DNA of 64,000 nt from Agriotes lineatus. Its lineage: Eukaryota; Arthropoda; Insecta; Coleoptera; Elateridae. The notes under the pieces are model-generated. The model saw only the letters and a program-made list of their open reading frames with translations, was not told the DNA's origin and did no database searches. The translations under genes and the position numbers were made by a program. This document shows, piece after piece, positions 1 to 11,600 of this stretch. The DNA lies in contig CALNHX010005879.1 in NCBI GenBank assembly GCA_940337035.1, positions 1-64,000 on the forward strand, given 5' to 3'. Numbering within the stretch: the first letter of the stretch is position 1; each line of letters opens with the position of its first letter.

Positions 1-344
1 TATAAGAGTTATTCTCCTTAGTATAGAATTTCGGCTTAGACCGCGTAGTATTTGTATATGAACACCCAGCATTTTCTGGCTTAATGTGCCTTGCACCTTG
101 TGAAGTCGAGCAAAAACCCGCTCGATGGCCATGCTCTTTGGTGGCTCGTGTTGTTTGAGTATCTTGAGAACGAGGATACTTAGGCAGATTTGGCCGTTTT
201 GCTGTTTGTGCATCCATATTTACTACGTTTCGCAAGACCTTGCAGCTTGCATCATCAGAGTGAAAGTCGCACTAAGAACCGAAGGTCGGTGTGGAGCTAT
301 TTATAGTCCTCTGTGCCAGGCGCGCGGAGTGGCGTAACGCTGGC
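1..344. other. no recognisable gene
   Basis: Flanking DNA left of the LTR retrotransposon. One short open frame of 70 codons starts near position 125 but has no recognisable domain and no coding character. Nothing else is seen. Confidence 0.5.
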
Positions 345-704
345 GTGTTATATTATGAATAGACAATGGTCTCCTGTGTAAAACTGCAAGCTTGCAACCT
401 TGAACGATAAATAGCTTCTTTATATGAATTGCAAGTCTGCAACCTTGAACGCACGTGGCTTCCTGTCTCACGCTCCCTTTTAGAGATAACGCTTATCTTA
501 GCTGATTAGGCATAGTATATATACTAGTAGCTTGCCACTTCTAAGTTAAGCTCCAGTCAGTCGATAAGTTCCATTGTGTTCGTATCATAGCTAGATGTAA
601 GAAATTGTCCGGCGGCTAGCTGTGTGCTTCCAATGTTATATTTCATTGTAAAATAAAAATAAACGTTTTTTAAAAAGTCGTTTCGGCGGCCTTTTAATAA
701 AAAC
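345..704 (+). repeat. 5' LTR
   Basis: It matches the copy at 6608-6965 over its whole length, with one extra C near 536 and one extra A in the final A-run. Inside are a twofold repeat of a motif ending CAACCTTGAACG (near 390 and 440), a TATA-like TATATATAC near 516, an initiator-like CAGTC near 555 and AATAAA near 651, a plausible promoter and poly(A) layout. Confidence 0.88.
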
Positions 705-722
705 TGGCGCAGTCGTTCGGAT
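705..722 (+). other. primer binding site
   Basis: TGGCGCAGTCGTTCGGAT directly follows the 5' LTR. It resembles the tRNA-primer sites (TGGCGCAGTC...) of the 17.6/297 group of insect errantiviruses. The tRNA identity is recalled, not tested. Confidence 0.7.
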
Positions 723-1837
723 TTGTGGAGGAAAACCTGGAAAACTACAAACATCGAGTCGACCAGCAACTTTCCTTGAGGTTCAGCTCTTTGCCACAAT
801 CGAAACCTACCACCCAGCGGATCTTCGGACATCTCCAACAGGACAAACATCGCCCGATCGTGAGAAGCGCCCGTCGACCCAGCTCCTGCTCCTCCGTGGT
901 TATTGGAACCATCTGGTCATTGGGACCATCTTGATCATTGGGATCAGTCTCTGGTATTGGCAACGTCAACAACGACGACCCCAGGACAACTTTTGGATAA
1001 CGCTCTAGCGCAAAGCTGGACTATCCAAGTCGGACTTCAGGACCTCTGTGCAGGCCAGCCGACATCAATAGGATCGACGCATCCTTTTTGAAGACAACAG
1101 GACGTAGCTTGATCGCACGCCGTTCGTCAATTTTAACGCACAATGTAAGTGCATATTTTTATAATAATTTTCAAGCTTTAGAGAAAAAGCAAAGGTATAT
1201 TTTTAAAAATAATAATTTTCAAGCTTTAGAGAAAAAGCAAAGGTATATTTTAAAGGCAACAAAGTAACGACTATTAAAGCGTTCGCCTAAGTAATAATTT
1301 TCAAAGTTTTAAAGAAAAAGCAAAATAATTAATTTTAAAGGCAACAAAGTAACGTAATATAATTTTCAAAAATAATTATTAAAGCGTTCGCCTAAACAAC
1401 AAAGTAAAAATTTCAAAGGCAACAAAGTAACGTAATATAATTTTCAAAAGTGATAATTATTAAAGCGTTCGCCTAAAACAACAAAGTTAACTAATATAAA
1501 GTTTAAAAAATTATACTAACATAGTTTTAAATATTTATTTATAAATTCAGGCAGAACGTAGTAAGCCAGACCAATTGCTGCACATAATAGGTGTGCTTAA
1601 TTTGCATTTGTGCTTGCGTTCTTGCGCGTAGGGTTACCTACCCCCTTGTTAGAAATCCCCTATTAGAAAAACCCCCTAGTCAGTAAATTGTTTACTAACA
1701 TAAAACAAAATTAAAAATCAAGTGAAATAAATAAAGTAAAATTAATTTTTGTCAACAAAATTTTTATGTTAAAGGAAATCTTGAATCATTACGTAAAACA
1801 CTTATAATTATATTTTGAAAACAATTGTAAAAATTTT
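723..1837 (+). other. retroelement leader with tandem repeats
   Basis: A long untranslated leader between primer site and gag. From about 1160 to 1490 it contains diverged direct repeats built from AATAATTTTCAAGCTTTAGAG-like, GGCAACAAAGTAACG and AAAGCGTTCGCCTAA units, each in several copies. A good 5' splice site (AAT|GTAAGT, GT at 1145-1146) lies just before them. No coding frame is evident. Confidence 0.6.
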
Positions 1838-2764
1838 ATGTCTCGAGATAGATCACGCTCACCAAGGAATTCAATCCCTAGAATTTTATTTTTAAATAAT
1901 TGTAACAACTTAAATATGGTTGATCAAAACGCATCATTGTTTCCCCCACATTTTAATGTAGCTTTATTAAATGAAATTCCCACATATGATGGTAATCAAG
2001 CCACTCTTTCGGAATTTATCAGATCCGCAGAAATCATTGCAACTAAATTTTGTACAGAAAATTTAAACGATTATATCAACCAAGTAATTTTAAATTCGAT
2101 AAGGAATAAATTAAAAGGTCAAGCGTTAGAAGTAATCACAGGTTACGAGTATGATACTTGGAAAGACTTAAAAAATGTCTTAATTGAAAATTTTGGCGAC
2201 CAAAGGTCAGAATTGAATCTCTTAATTGATTTAACTAAATTAAAACAGAATAAAGACTCTCCCATAGAATTTTTCAATAAAGTTAGAACTCATTTAGCTA
2301 TTTATAATTCAAAAGTTTCTCTGAGTCAAGAATCAAAAGATATTATCACTCATAAATTAAAAGCTAACAAAGACTTAGCACTTCGCACTTTTACAAGTGG
2401 ACTAAATGAAAATTTAGGAAGCTTCGTAAGAAGTAGAAATCCAACTTCACTAGAACAAGCGTTAAGCATAGTAAAAGAAGAAATTGATATCAGATATTCT
2501 CAAAATCAAAATAATTTTCAAAGTCAAAAATTAAATAAATCAAATTTAACTTCCAATATTCAAACACAAAATTCATATAAACCTAAATTTAATAACCCAA
2601 ATTTTATGCAAAGACCATTTCAACAAAATCGAAGTAACTTTAATCAAAATCCCAACTATTTTAAAAGTCCAACAAATTTTAATAATCCTAATAATTCTAG
2701 AATAACTCAAAAATCAAGCTTTAATGCATTTGCACCAAAACCAAATTTTTCACCCAACACATAA
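1838..2764 (+). CDS. gag: gag, retroelement capsid protein
   Basis: A 308-codon open frame in the position of gag. Residues ~40-215 resemble the errantivirus capsid domain: IPTYDGNQATLSEFI near 46, repeated NSIRNKLKGQA and NFGDQRSELNLLIDLTKL segments, and a late SGLNENLGSF segment typical of the capsid C-terminal half. Residues ~215-308 are rich in Asn, Gln, Phe and Pro with no CCHC zinc knuckle, as usual for this group. It would form cytoplasmic virus-like particles and bind element RNA. The start is the first ATG of the frame; a second ATG at residue 27 is possible. The frame is intact while the following pol is destroyed, which suggests recent expression or trans-mobilisation of a defective master copy. 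Confidence 0.85.
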   Translation: MSRDRSRSPRNSIPRILFLNNCNNLNMVDQNASLFPPHFNVALLNEIPTYDGNQATLSEFIRSAEIIATKFCTENLNDYINQVILNSIRNKLKGQALEVITGYEYDTWKDLKNVLIENFGDQRSELNLLIDLTKLKQNKDSPIEFFNKVRTHLAIYNSKVSLSQESKDIITHKLKANKDLALRTFTSGLNENLGSFVRSRNPTSLEQALSIVKEEIDIRYSQNQNNFQSQKLNKSNLTSNIQTQNSYKPKFNNPNFMQRPFQQNRSNFNQNPNYFKSPTNFNNPNNSRITQKSSFNAFAPKPNFSPNT

Positions 2765-3540
2765 ACCAGAACCTATGGACTTTAGCACTATAAAAAGACC
2801 AGCTACTCAACAATCAAATTTTCCTAATAAATATCGAGCAAACTCTCAAAACGTTAATAGAAATTTTAATCAACTATTTTATCACAGTAATGTTCAACAA
2901 GAAAATTCCCCTGTTGATCATGAAAATCTAACAGAAAATTTATTCGAAAACTCTCCTGAAGAAAATAAAAATTTCACTGAAAATTTTTTTGAAATTTCTC
3001 AAAATTCTCAAGAAAATCCAGAATACAAACAATCAGACCTATATTTTCAAAATGAACCCCAAGACTTGGACATTACATCAGATTATTATGAATTTCCAGA
3101 TCCAAACGATACAGTAAATTTTCACTAAGAGCCTCGGAAAAGAATATTTTAACTTTTAATATAAATCCAAAATCAAATCTTCCTTATATTATAATTCCCG
3201 CCACTGGCGATAAACTTTTAATTGATACAGGTAGCTCACAAACAATAATTTCTCCAGAATTTATACAACAACATTTTCCAAATTATATTTTATGAAACAG
3301 AATTCGAGATAATTACATCTCATGGAATTTCTCAACATAACTTAATTGCAGATTTACCAATCCCCAGTCTTTTTTATGAAAACGGAACACATACATGTTA
3401 TCTATATAATTTTAACCCAGACTATATAGGACTTATTGGATCCGACTTATTTTCAAATTATCCGCACGAATAGATTATAAATGGATGCATATTCAGACAG
3501 AAAGAGCTACGATACCATTTTATTATAACCCGTAAAATTT
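2724..3540 (+). pseudogene. decayed gag-pol linker and retroviral aspartic protease
   Basis: Overlapping the end of gag in another frame is an Asn/Glu-rich open stretch (to 3128), followed after a frame change by LLIDTGSSQTIIS near 3205-3250. This is the catalytic DTG(S) motif of a retropepsin. After a stop and another frame change comes a stretch with GLIGSDLF near 3430, matching the second conserved region of such proteases. At least two frame breaks make it non-functional. A working copy would cleave Gag and Pol in the maturing particle. No reverse transcriptase YxDD box or integrase motif follows. Confidence 0.75.
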
Positions 3541-4740
3541 ATCAGCATAAAAAAAAATGAAACTAAAATAACTCCAAAATTAAAATTTAATGAAAAAGGC
3601 ATGACTAAGCCTTCAGCAATTGAAATCATACAATAATCAATTTAAAACAAGCGTAATTAATACTTTAAATGAAATACAAGAAATTAATATTTATAATCCT
3701 TAATCTTATAAAAAAATAAAAATTATGAGCTCAACAAAAATCAGTCTATCAGACTTAACAACTTTAATATAAAAACTTCAAACATTAAAAGTATTTTAGA
3801 TAATTAATTCAAACAACAATTTTTTTAACAACTTTAATATAAAAACTCCAAACATTAAAAGTATTTTAGATAATTATTTTAAATAACAATTTAAAAAAAA
3901 ACAATTTAAGACTAAAACCAATGCACATATAATTTCAAAACTGACGAAAAGTCAACTCATAAGGTTTAGTAATTCAAACATAAATTTGTAAAATATTTAG
4001 ATTATATAGCTCCTTCTAAAGTAGGAATAAAATCAGATTCATTTAAAAATTCAACAATCAAAATTTCCAGCACTTAAAAATCGAAATAAAATCATTTTTA
4101 ACCAAATAGTCTATTAAAGAACATTTATCAAAAATTTTGCCAAAATAACTAAATTTTTAACCGTGTGTTTAAAGAAAGAAATAAGATTGTACACACCCCT
4201 GAATTTTTGAAAAACTTTAAGTATTGCAAATAAATTTGAATATATAAACCAGTAACTTCAAATATCAAAAGTATTTTTTTAAAAATAATATCTTAAGAAA
4301 AAACTTAAGACTGAAATCATTTAAATCAGAAAAAACTCAAATAAAAATTATACTTAACAAACAAACAAGACCTAAGCTTGTATCAATCTAGTATTTACAA
4401 TTTTAATAATCACAATATTTCTCGCGTTAAAACTAAAATGTTCACAGCAACATACCTTTATAATTGATATTGCTAAAGGAAAACAAAGAAAAACCTTTAC
4501 AACCATTTAAAATTAAAACCAATTCAGAAAGATCAAACATTTCAATTAAACGAAAAAGTATTATTTAAAATAAATTTCAGAAGTAAAGATAAAATTTAAA
4601 ATTAAAACCAATTCGGAAAATCAAACATTCCAATTAAATGAAAAAATATTTGTTAAAACTAATTTCAGAAGTAAAATTGAAATTCAAAATTAAATCTAAT
4701 TTTTTTAAAAATATGGAAATATAAAACACCCTGACTAAAA
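3541..4740 (+). repeat. AT-rich remnant in place of pol, with tandem duplications
   Basis: This ~1.2 kb stretch has stops in all frames. It contains local duplications: a ~75-bp unit with AACATTAAAAGTATTTTAGA at ~3758 and again at ~3830, and a ~110-bp unit with AAATTAAAACCAATTC at ~4508 and ~4600. It sits where RT, RNase H and integrase should be. I read it as collapsed and repeat-expanded pol or env-leader DNA. Confidence 0.55.
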
Positions 4741-4765
4741 GGAACTATTGCTCTCTCTTTTTCAG

Positions 4766-6530
4766 GATTACTACCCTCTTCATCGCCTGTACCCTGCTGA
4801 CTCAATCATTAGTTATACAGAGCGATATTATTATTAAAAATTTAAAAGATAATCCTGGATTATATCCCTTAAACTTAGGAAACGTAGTGCTTAAACAAAG
4901 CGAATGGACGCTTATTAGAAATGTAGACTATACTCCTATATTTGTTAATTATGACACACTTAGAATTAATTTAATGAAAATAATACCGTTACTTGAAAAT
5001 AAAAGTTACGTTATTGAATATACAAAATTTAAAAGGATTGATGATGTTATTATCAATCATAACAATTTACTCATAATATTAAAACAATATCTTGAAAAAA
5101 CAGATAAACTCTTAAGTCAATTATTTCCTGATGTTAAACACAAAATTAATAAAAGAGGACTTTTCGATGGACTTGGATCCGCTTTCAAATTTTTAACTGG
5201 AAACCTCGACGCCAACGATGGAGTCAGATATGAATCTATGATTACTAAATTGCAAGAAAGCAATAAAATTCAAAATGACGTTATATTAGAACAAACTAAA
5301 ATTTTAAATGATACCATCTCAGTAATCAATGATATAGCAAAGAGTCAAGAATTATTAGACAGAAATATAAATAAAATAATTTTACAAAATGAGGAATTAG
5401 GCAAAAATCTCGCTACATACTCCTTAAAAACAGTCTTGCTAGAAGCAATTCAATTTTTGCAACTACTTATTAACACTTGTTTGGAACTAGAAAATGCATT
5501 AACTTTTGCCCAAAATCAACAGATGCATATGTCATTAATTGATAATGACGATTTAATTGAAAATCTAAATGAAATTTCGACGTATCTCAATAGCATATCA
5601 GAAAAAGCTTTAACTATTCCATATCCTGCAGAGTTACAGTATTTACATTTATACGAGTCAATTATCATTACAAAAGTTTATCAAGTTAAAAACAGAATTA
5701 CATTTATATTCGAAATACCTCTTACTTCCAAAACTAACGATTATCAAATGATACAATTAATACCATTTCCGATTTTTATCCAAAATTATCAATTTCGTAT
5801 GATTATACCTACTTATAGTACTTTATTATTTAACGTTAAAAACAGCATTCCCATTGAAATAAGTCATTGTAAACTTATAACTTTAGACACCTACTTTTGT
5901 AATCAAAATAACTACTTTGAAATCCCCAACGACAAATTGTGCGAAACACAACTTCTGTCATTTAATAAAAATAAAACATGTATCCCTTATTTATTCAATT
6001 TAACAGAGATCAAAATATCACAAATAAATCCTGCGACATGGTTAATATCTTCCCCATCTGAAGCAATATTGGACGTCAAATGTAAAAATCAGAATTTTAG
6101 AAAAGGAATATCTGTCACTAACCTCTTACACCTCAGTTCAGACTGTCTTGTTTCAATAAATCAAAAACACATGTTATTCACCGCAAAAAGAACCTCAAAT
6201 GAAATTGTTAATTTAAAAATTTCAAACATTGACCGCTTAATAATTCCTGAATCAAACCACATAAATGTTTCAAAGATTGACTTGATACCTCTTGACACCC
6301 AGAAATTGGTTGAGGACCGAATTAAACTTAATAAATATGAAAATTTGTTAAAACCTGTTAATTATATTAAATCTGATAATTTAAGTGTGTCTGCAATTAT
6401 ATTTACTCTGTGTACTATTCTTATGTTAATAATTTTTATATTGTATTTGTATTATAATAGAAACACAATGAAGATTAAACTTATTAGATTTTTAAATAAA
6501 GATCTTGAACCGGTTAACGTAAATGCATAA
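4766..6530 (+). CDS. env: env, errantivirus envelope glycoprotein (F-like)
   Basis: The frame is open from the splice acceptor to 6530. The N-terminus just after the acceptor is hydrophobic and looks like a signal peptide. The first in-frame GTG is at 4887; counting from there, the frame has 547 codons. A cleavage site NKR (88-90) is followed directly by GLFDGLGSAF (91-100), the fusion-peptide signature shared by insect errantivirus Env and baculovirus F proteins. Residues ~504-523 form a transmembrane segment followed by a short basic cytoplasmic tail. No internal stop is present. In relatives this protein sits on the particle surface and drives membrane fusion. Expression needs the spliced mRNA described for 1145-4765. 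Confidence 0.85.
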
Positions 6531-6555
6531 GTTTAATTTTCTTTTCTCTTTGTAA

Positions 6556-6592
6556 GTTCAATGGAGGCATATTTGAATACCACCCATTGAAC
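6556..6592. other. 9-bp stem hairpin before the 3' LTR
   Basis: GTTCAATGG (6556-6564) and CCATTGAAC (6584-6592) are perfect inverted copies 19 bases apart, just after env and before the 3' LTR. The purine-rich ATGGAGG lies inside it. This is the only candidate for a polypurine tract seen here. Confidence 0.5.
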
Positions 6593-6607
6593 ATTTTATC
6601 GGCGGAC

Positions 6608-6965
6608 GTGTTATATTATGAATAGACAATGGTCTCCTGTGTAAAACTGCAAGCTTGCAACCTTGAACGATAAATAGCTTCTTTATATGAATTGCAAGTC
6701 TGCAACCTTGAACGCACGTGGCTTCCTGTCTCACGCTCCCTTTTAGAGATAACGCTTATCTTAGCTGATTAGGCATAGTATATATACTAGTAGCTTGCAC
6801 TTCTAAGTTAAGCTCCAGTCAGTCGATAAGTTCCATTGTGTTCGTATCATAGCTAGATGTAAGAAATTGTCCGGCGGCTAGCTGTGTGCTTCCAATGTTA
6901 TATTTCATTGTAAAATAAAAATAAACGTTTTTTAAAAAGTCGTTTCGGCGGCCTTTTAATAAAAC
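6608..6965 (+). repeat. 3' LTR
   Basis: Direct copy of the 5' LTR lacking one C and one A. It provides the poly(A) site of the element (AATAAA near 6913). Confidence 0.88.
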
Positions 6966-6966
6966 T

Positions 6967-7562
6967 TACGAATATGTTATAATGAATCAATATTTACACA
7001 TAAAGGAATAACAGTGGTATTTGATTTTAGATAAGACGTTACATTGATCAAATAACAACTCATTAATATTAAAACAAACTACATAAGAGTGTGTCCAAAC
7101 TGAGAGATAAGAGCTAATATACAAAATATCTTTAAAAACCAGCATGGCAGAATGTCATATAAGATATAAAATTTAACTTAATTTTAAAATATTGGAAGTA
7201 AGAAATTAAATTAGAAAATATAGAATGTAACTATAGAGATAATGAGGGTATATAAATAACAACAGAAAAAATTAAAAATTAAAGGGATATAAAATTTTGT
7301 AATTGTGTAAATACGCAATAACACCCATTATAATACTGAAGATTTTTAATAAAACGTAAAGGGGTATGTCAATTACGCATTACAATTAAAATAAATAGTC
7401 CAAAGCAAGCTTTTGGAATATCAGCTATAATAAAAACTGGGATTGAAGAAAGCAACACCAGTTGGGTGTGTAGCAGAGGTCCAATACATTGCAGAGAAGG
7501 TGCCATTGTAGGAGCTACGGAGGGTGCTAGTTCGAGGCCGTACAGGAGTTTTGGTTCGTTGC

Positions 7563-7566
<4 letters not shown>
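6967..7566. other. no recognisable gene
   Basis: AT-rich non-coding DNA. No open frame, RNA gene or clear repeat is seen. Confidence 0.5.

Positions 7567-7604
<38 letters not shown>
7567..7604. repeat. (AG)19 microsatellite
   Basis: Uninterrupted AG dinucleotides. Short open frames read from it are low-complexity Ser/Leu artefacts. Confidence 0.97.
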
Positions 7605-7606
<2 letters not shown>

Positions 7607-7799
7607 GTACATAGGATCACAGGTGGAGGCTAGAAATTGTCAGGTGTGATTATAGTTAGTTACGGGAATGGATGGTGAAGAGTAGCTACTTAGAGGTGAG
7701 TCCTTTAGAGCAGAAGAGCGCCCTGGACACAGCTGCTCATAGGTGCATGTTGACAAGGACTACATTTAAAGGTTGCAACGTAAGTGATCGAGATGCAGG

Positions 7800-8036
7800 T
7801 ACAGTTACTGCCAAAAAAGTAGGACAACACTTATGAGTAACAACTTTTGTTTTAATTTAGTTGTTATTGTTGGCTTTTAAAAATGTACTGGAAAATAATA
7901 GTAGTCGTAATTCTACAAATGTCATCAATTTGCCAAGGATACAGTTTTGCTTAAAAATGCCATAAGTTAATATTGTTGATAAGCCAAGAATAACTGCTAA
8001 TGCAGAACTGTCCCAGTTTTTTTGGCCGTAACTGTA
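7800..8036. mobile_element. 237-bp MITE, Tc1/mariner-type ends
   Basis: Starts TACAGTTACTGCCAAAAAAG and ends as the near reverse complement (GGCCGTAACTGTA), with a TA at each side. No coding capacity. The internal GCCAAAAAGTAGGAC end motif also occurs at ~18152, beside a transposase fragment, suggesting a shared family. Confidence 0.7.
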
Positions 8037-8282
8037 CAGGTTAATAATAAAGGTTCAGAATTAATAAGGGATGAATGAATAAAGTAATAATTGATATCAC
8101 TTACCTATGTGCGGCATTGTCCGTGATGGTTGATTGTGAAAGATATTTGATTAGCTAATCTGTTTGTTGAAGTTTGTTTTCTTATTTGACCAACTTATTA
8201 TCTAACACAATTAGTTTAGAGTCAAATACAACTTAACATAATCATATTTGAACCATACTGAGTAAGAGTAATAAGAGGTTTA

Positions 8283-8470
8283 CGGCCGGTCTTATAAAGG
8301 CCACTAATCTGACGTTAACTTTAATTCGCTGTTAAAATAAACAAAAGCGCATCAAAACGTTAGTGCTTATGACATTTTATTCATTGGTAAACAAATTTTG
8401 ATGCGCTTTTGTTTATTTTAACAGGGAATTAAAGTTAACGTCAGATTAGTGGCCTTTATAAGACTGACTG
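8283..8470. mobile_element. 188-bp palindromic MITE, copy 1
   Basis: Nearly its whole length folds back: a segment beginning GGTCTTATAAAGGCCACTAA near 8289 is mirrored before 8470, and AACAAAAGCGCATCAAAA is mirrored around the centre. It is followed by TAA (8471-8473) and preceded by TTA, suggesting a 3-bp duplication of PIF/Harbinger type. Confidence 0.75.
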
Positions 8471-8473
8471 TAA

Positions 8474-8661
8474 CAGCCGGTCTTATAAAGATGACTAATC
8501 TGACGTTAACTTTAATTCGCTGTTAAAATAAACAAAAGCGCATCAAAATTTGTTTACTAATGAATAAAATGTCATAAGCACTGATGTTATGATGCGCTTT
8601 TGTTTATTTTAACAGCGAATTAAAGTTAACGTCAGATTAGTCATCTTTATAAGACCGGCAG
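8474..8661. mobile_element. 188-bp palindromic MITE, copy 2
   Basis: Same length and family as copy 1 and directly adjacent, separated only by TAA. TAA also follows at 8662-8664, giving a 3-bp target duplication. The central loop is inverted relative to copy 1. Confidence 0.78.
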
Positions 8662-8664
8662 TAA

Positions 8665-11600
8665 GTGTTCTCTCTGAGCTAATAAAAATTCTAGTGCAAT
8701 CAATAAGTTAGGTATTTGATAAAAAGGACATATTAATACTTAAAAACTAAGAAATAGTGTAATTCTCTTAATCGCAATAAAATATGTATCTTTCAAAAAT
8801 AAATAAATTAAAGAGATAATACTACAATATATATACATATTGGAATGACAAGGAAGCACCACGTTGGGCGACCTAAATATGGAATGGTTACACCTCTCTA
8901 CATTTAAATTCTATATTTATTTACTTTAATATTACTTACTGCAATTTGAGATTCTTAATAGGGTGTGGGTCGTTAATCTAATTATCTGTTCTGCTACTAA
9001 ATGTCAGTTTGACAACTATCAAACAATAATCAAATCAAAATGACAAATATTCTTTCTACTCACAAATCAAAGACTCAATTCACTAAAGTAAGTACTGTTA
9101 TATTTATTTTAAGTGTTTAATTGTCATTTCTTCAATATGCTTCTATAGGACTAATTAAAAACCAACCTGATTTACCCTTATTTCACTGTTATTCACATTT
9201 AACACCACTACTCCTGACGTTCACAGCTAAGATCATTAACAGCCGAACTTCGATACTTCTCCAACCAACTCGAACACGTCCAAACCCCAGGATCCTGCAC
9301 GTTACCGTAAATCAAACAACCTCCTGGTAAGTGTAAACTAACAGATGCTATCCAAACTAATTTTCCATTGTCCTCAGCTCCTGTCTTGTAGTAACCAACC
9401 CAAATCAATCAGCTACACTAGCCACTTCCTTCAAATGATTGATCCGTCCTCCGCATAATCACCAAATACAGTAATTAGTATAACTTATTCCTTGTATGTA
9501 GTAAAACATCCAATTCTAATTAAATATTATTTTATTCTTCTTACTTGCATCTAATTAAACCATATTCCATTATCTTTTCAATGACTGCACACTTGTATCA
9601 TTTCATGATTATATTTTGACTTAATTTCACCTCGCAGATTTGTTAAAAACCTTTTTATTTGTATTCAACCAAATTATTTATACAAATAAATGCTAAATTT
9701 CCAGTTTTCATTAATACAAAATTATTTCTTCCAAAAATATGTCTACATTTTATAAGTTTGTTATTATCACTACCTTAAACAAATTTTTAAAAATTATGCT
9801 AGTTACAATTATTAATGCACTTTTTTAAAACTAAATGTTCTGAGTTTTGCCTACTACATGCTATATTCTAGTAGAAAGCATAGTTGTCATATGATAACAT
9901 TATTTTATCCTTCATATTAACTTTCACCACCCTGATTGAATACTCAATTGCTATAACTTAACAAAATTAATTATAAATTGTCTCAAATTTAATTTCTATT
10001 ACTCAATTCAACTTAACGAACTATCTTATTCAAAATTTTCTAAATTTGATTGTATTAATCTTCCAAATTTATTTCTTTTAATTTTTATTCAATAAGTGAC
10101 CTATGTCTATTATAATAATATATATTCATCAATAATGTACTTGTAAGTATTTTTGTGTGTAAATATTGATTTGGTCTTGAAATGACGAAGCATTTTATAA
10201 CGAAATAATAAACATGCAACTTAATTAAAATGCATATAAAAGGATATTGATTGAAATAACCCCGTTTTATTATTAGAACTTTTATTGCCTAAAATGGTAT
10301 TCGCACGTCGTTAGCAAATAGTACATTTGTGGTTGCAAATGTAATTCAAATTAATTGAAGTTTATTTTGTTAGTCAGGCTTTACCTGAAAAAAGTAAATA
10401 TTATCATAACAAATAAAACAAAGTTTTTTTATTATATATTTGTTGTATAAAAGGGTTAATATTATCATACGAGTATAATTGGACACATACACCATTGAGA
10501 ACTGTTAACCTAAAAAAATTTGATTCATAACAATCACAAAATGTCATAAAGGTTAAAAAGTAATAATCTGTATTCTCGATTTAAATAACCAAGGTTTTTG
10601 GCGAGTATTTGAAAATAACAAGAACAAAAGGGGGTGTAAATTTATTAAATTAAATTACACCAGTCTAAAATTAATAATAAATTAATTATTTCATTTTACA
10701 AGCAAAAATACTGATATGTACAATCATCAATTTTTAATGCAAATAGGTAGTGCATTATAGAAGAAAATTAGTGTAAAATTGAGAAAGACTAGGTGCGTTC
10801 ATAAAGCCTGATTTAAAAGGATTGCTGACTACAGAAGGAGAAGGACTATGACAGAGCTGATGTAAATTTCAATTTGATTTGGAACAATTGAATATAATTA
10901 GAGCTCGAAGAAAGAAGGCATTGTCAAGTATGTGTACACAAATTTGAATTAGGAAAAAACATGAAATGAAAGCAGTAATAATAAGAATTAAACTGCTACT
11001 TAAAAATATGAAATTGATTACAAACAAACAACAGAAATACTAACATCAAATACATTTAATAAAACCAACAGTAATTCAATAAATGAAACCATAATTATTA
11101 AATAATTAATTATAGCATTTATGTAAACATATAGTATAACTACCATAAAATTGAATTAAACACTAATAATTAATTTACAATAATTTAAAGAAACAGATAC
11201 AGATTTATTATTAGTAAATAGAATTGCCTCATATTTAAGTATTCTACAGTAACCGAGACATAAAAGGTTGAACAACTACTTTTGTTACAAATGCATGCTC
11301 AAGCTGTGGCCAGAGAGGTAAGATTTAGAATTAAATATGATCAAACCCTGAGAATAATATCTAATAAACTTCAATAAAAATAAAATAAAATCATAAGGAC
11401 CATAACAATATATGCCTCTAAAAGATAAGAAGTTGTGGTAGGGCTTGAACTTTTCTGATTGAGTAAAATCACTTACACGAGCTTTTATATATGTTTTTGA
11501 CCAATTATGTAGTTTCAATTCTATGTTTCAGTAAAGACACCTACATTTTAATTCGAAGCGGAATTGTCAATGTTTTCCTATTTCTACAGCTTTCTTTCTA

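Larger units (their letters stand above)
1145..4765 (+). other. predicted intron removing gag-pol for env mRNA
   Basis: Donor AT|GTAAGT at 1145 and acceptor CTCTTTTTCAG ending at 4765, preceded by a pyrimidine run. The exon before the donor ends in AT and the exon after the acceptor begins with G, so a start codon would be formed across the junction, in frame with a hydrophobic leader and the env frame. Subgenomic spliced env mRNA is established for gypsy-type errantiviruses. The specific junction is inferred. Confidence 0.65.
345..6966 (+). mobile_element. errantivirus-type LTR retrotransposon, pol-deleted
   Basis: Two direct repeats (345-704 and 6608-6965) bracket a leader, gag, a decayed protease region and env in the order of gypsy-group errantiviruses. 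The LTRs differ by only two single-base indels, so the insertion is recent. The space between gag and env is only about 2.1 kb, far too short for protease, reverse transcriptase, RNase H and integrase, and only protease traces are recognisable. The copy was therefore probably already pol-defective when it inserted and was moved with proteins from a helper. No clean 4-bp target duplication could be identified at the LTR edges. Confidence 0.9.

Noticed and set aside
7369..7620. Open frames with (SL)n runs
   Set aside because: Produced by the (AG)19 microsatellite.
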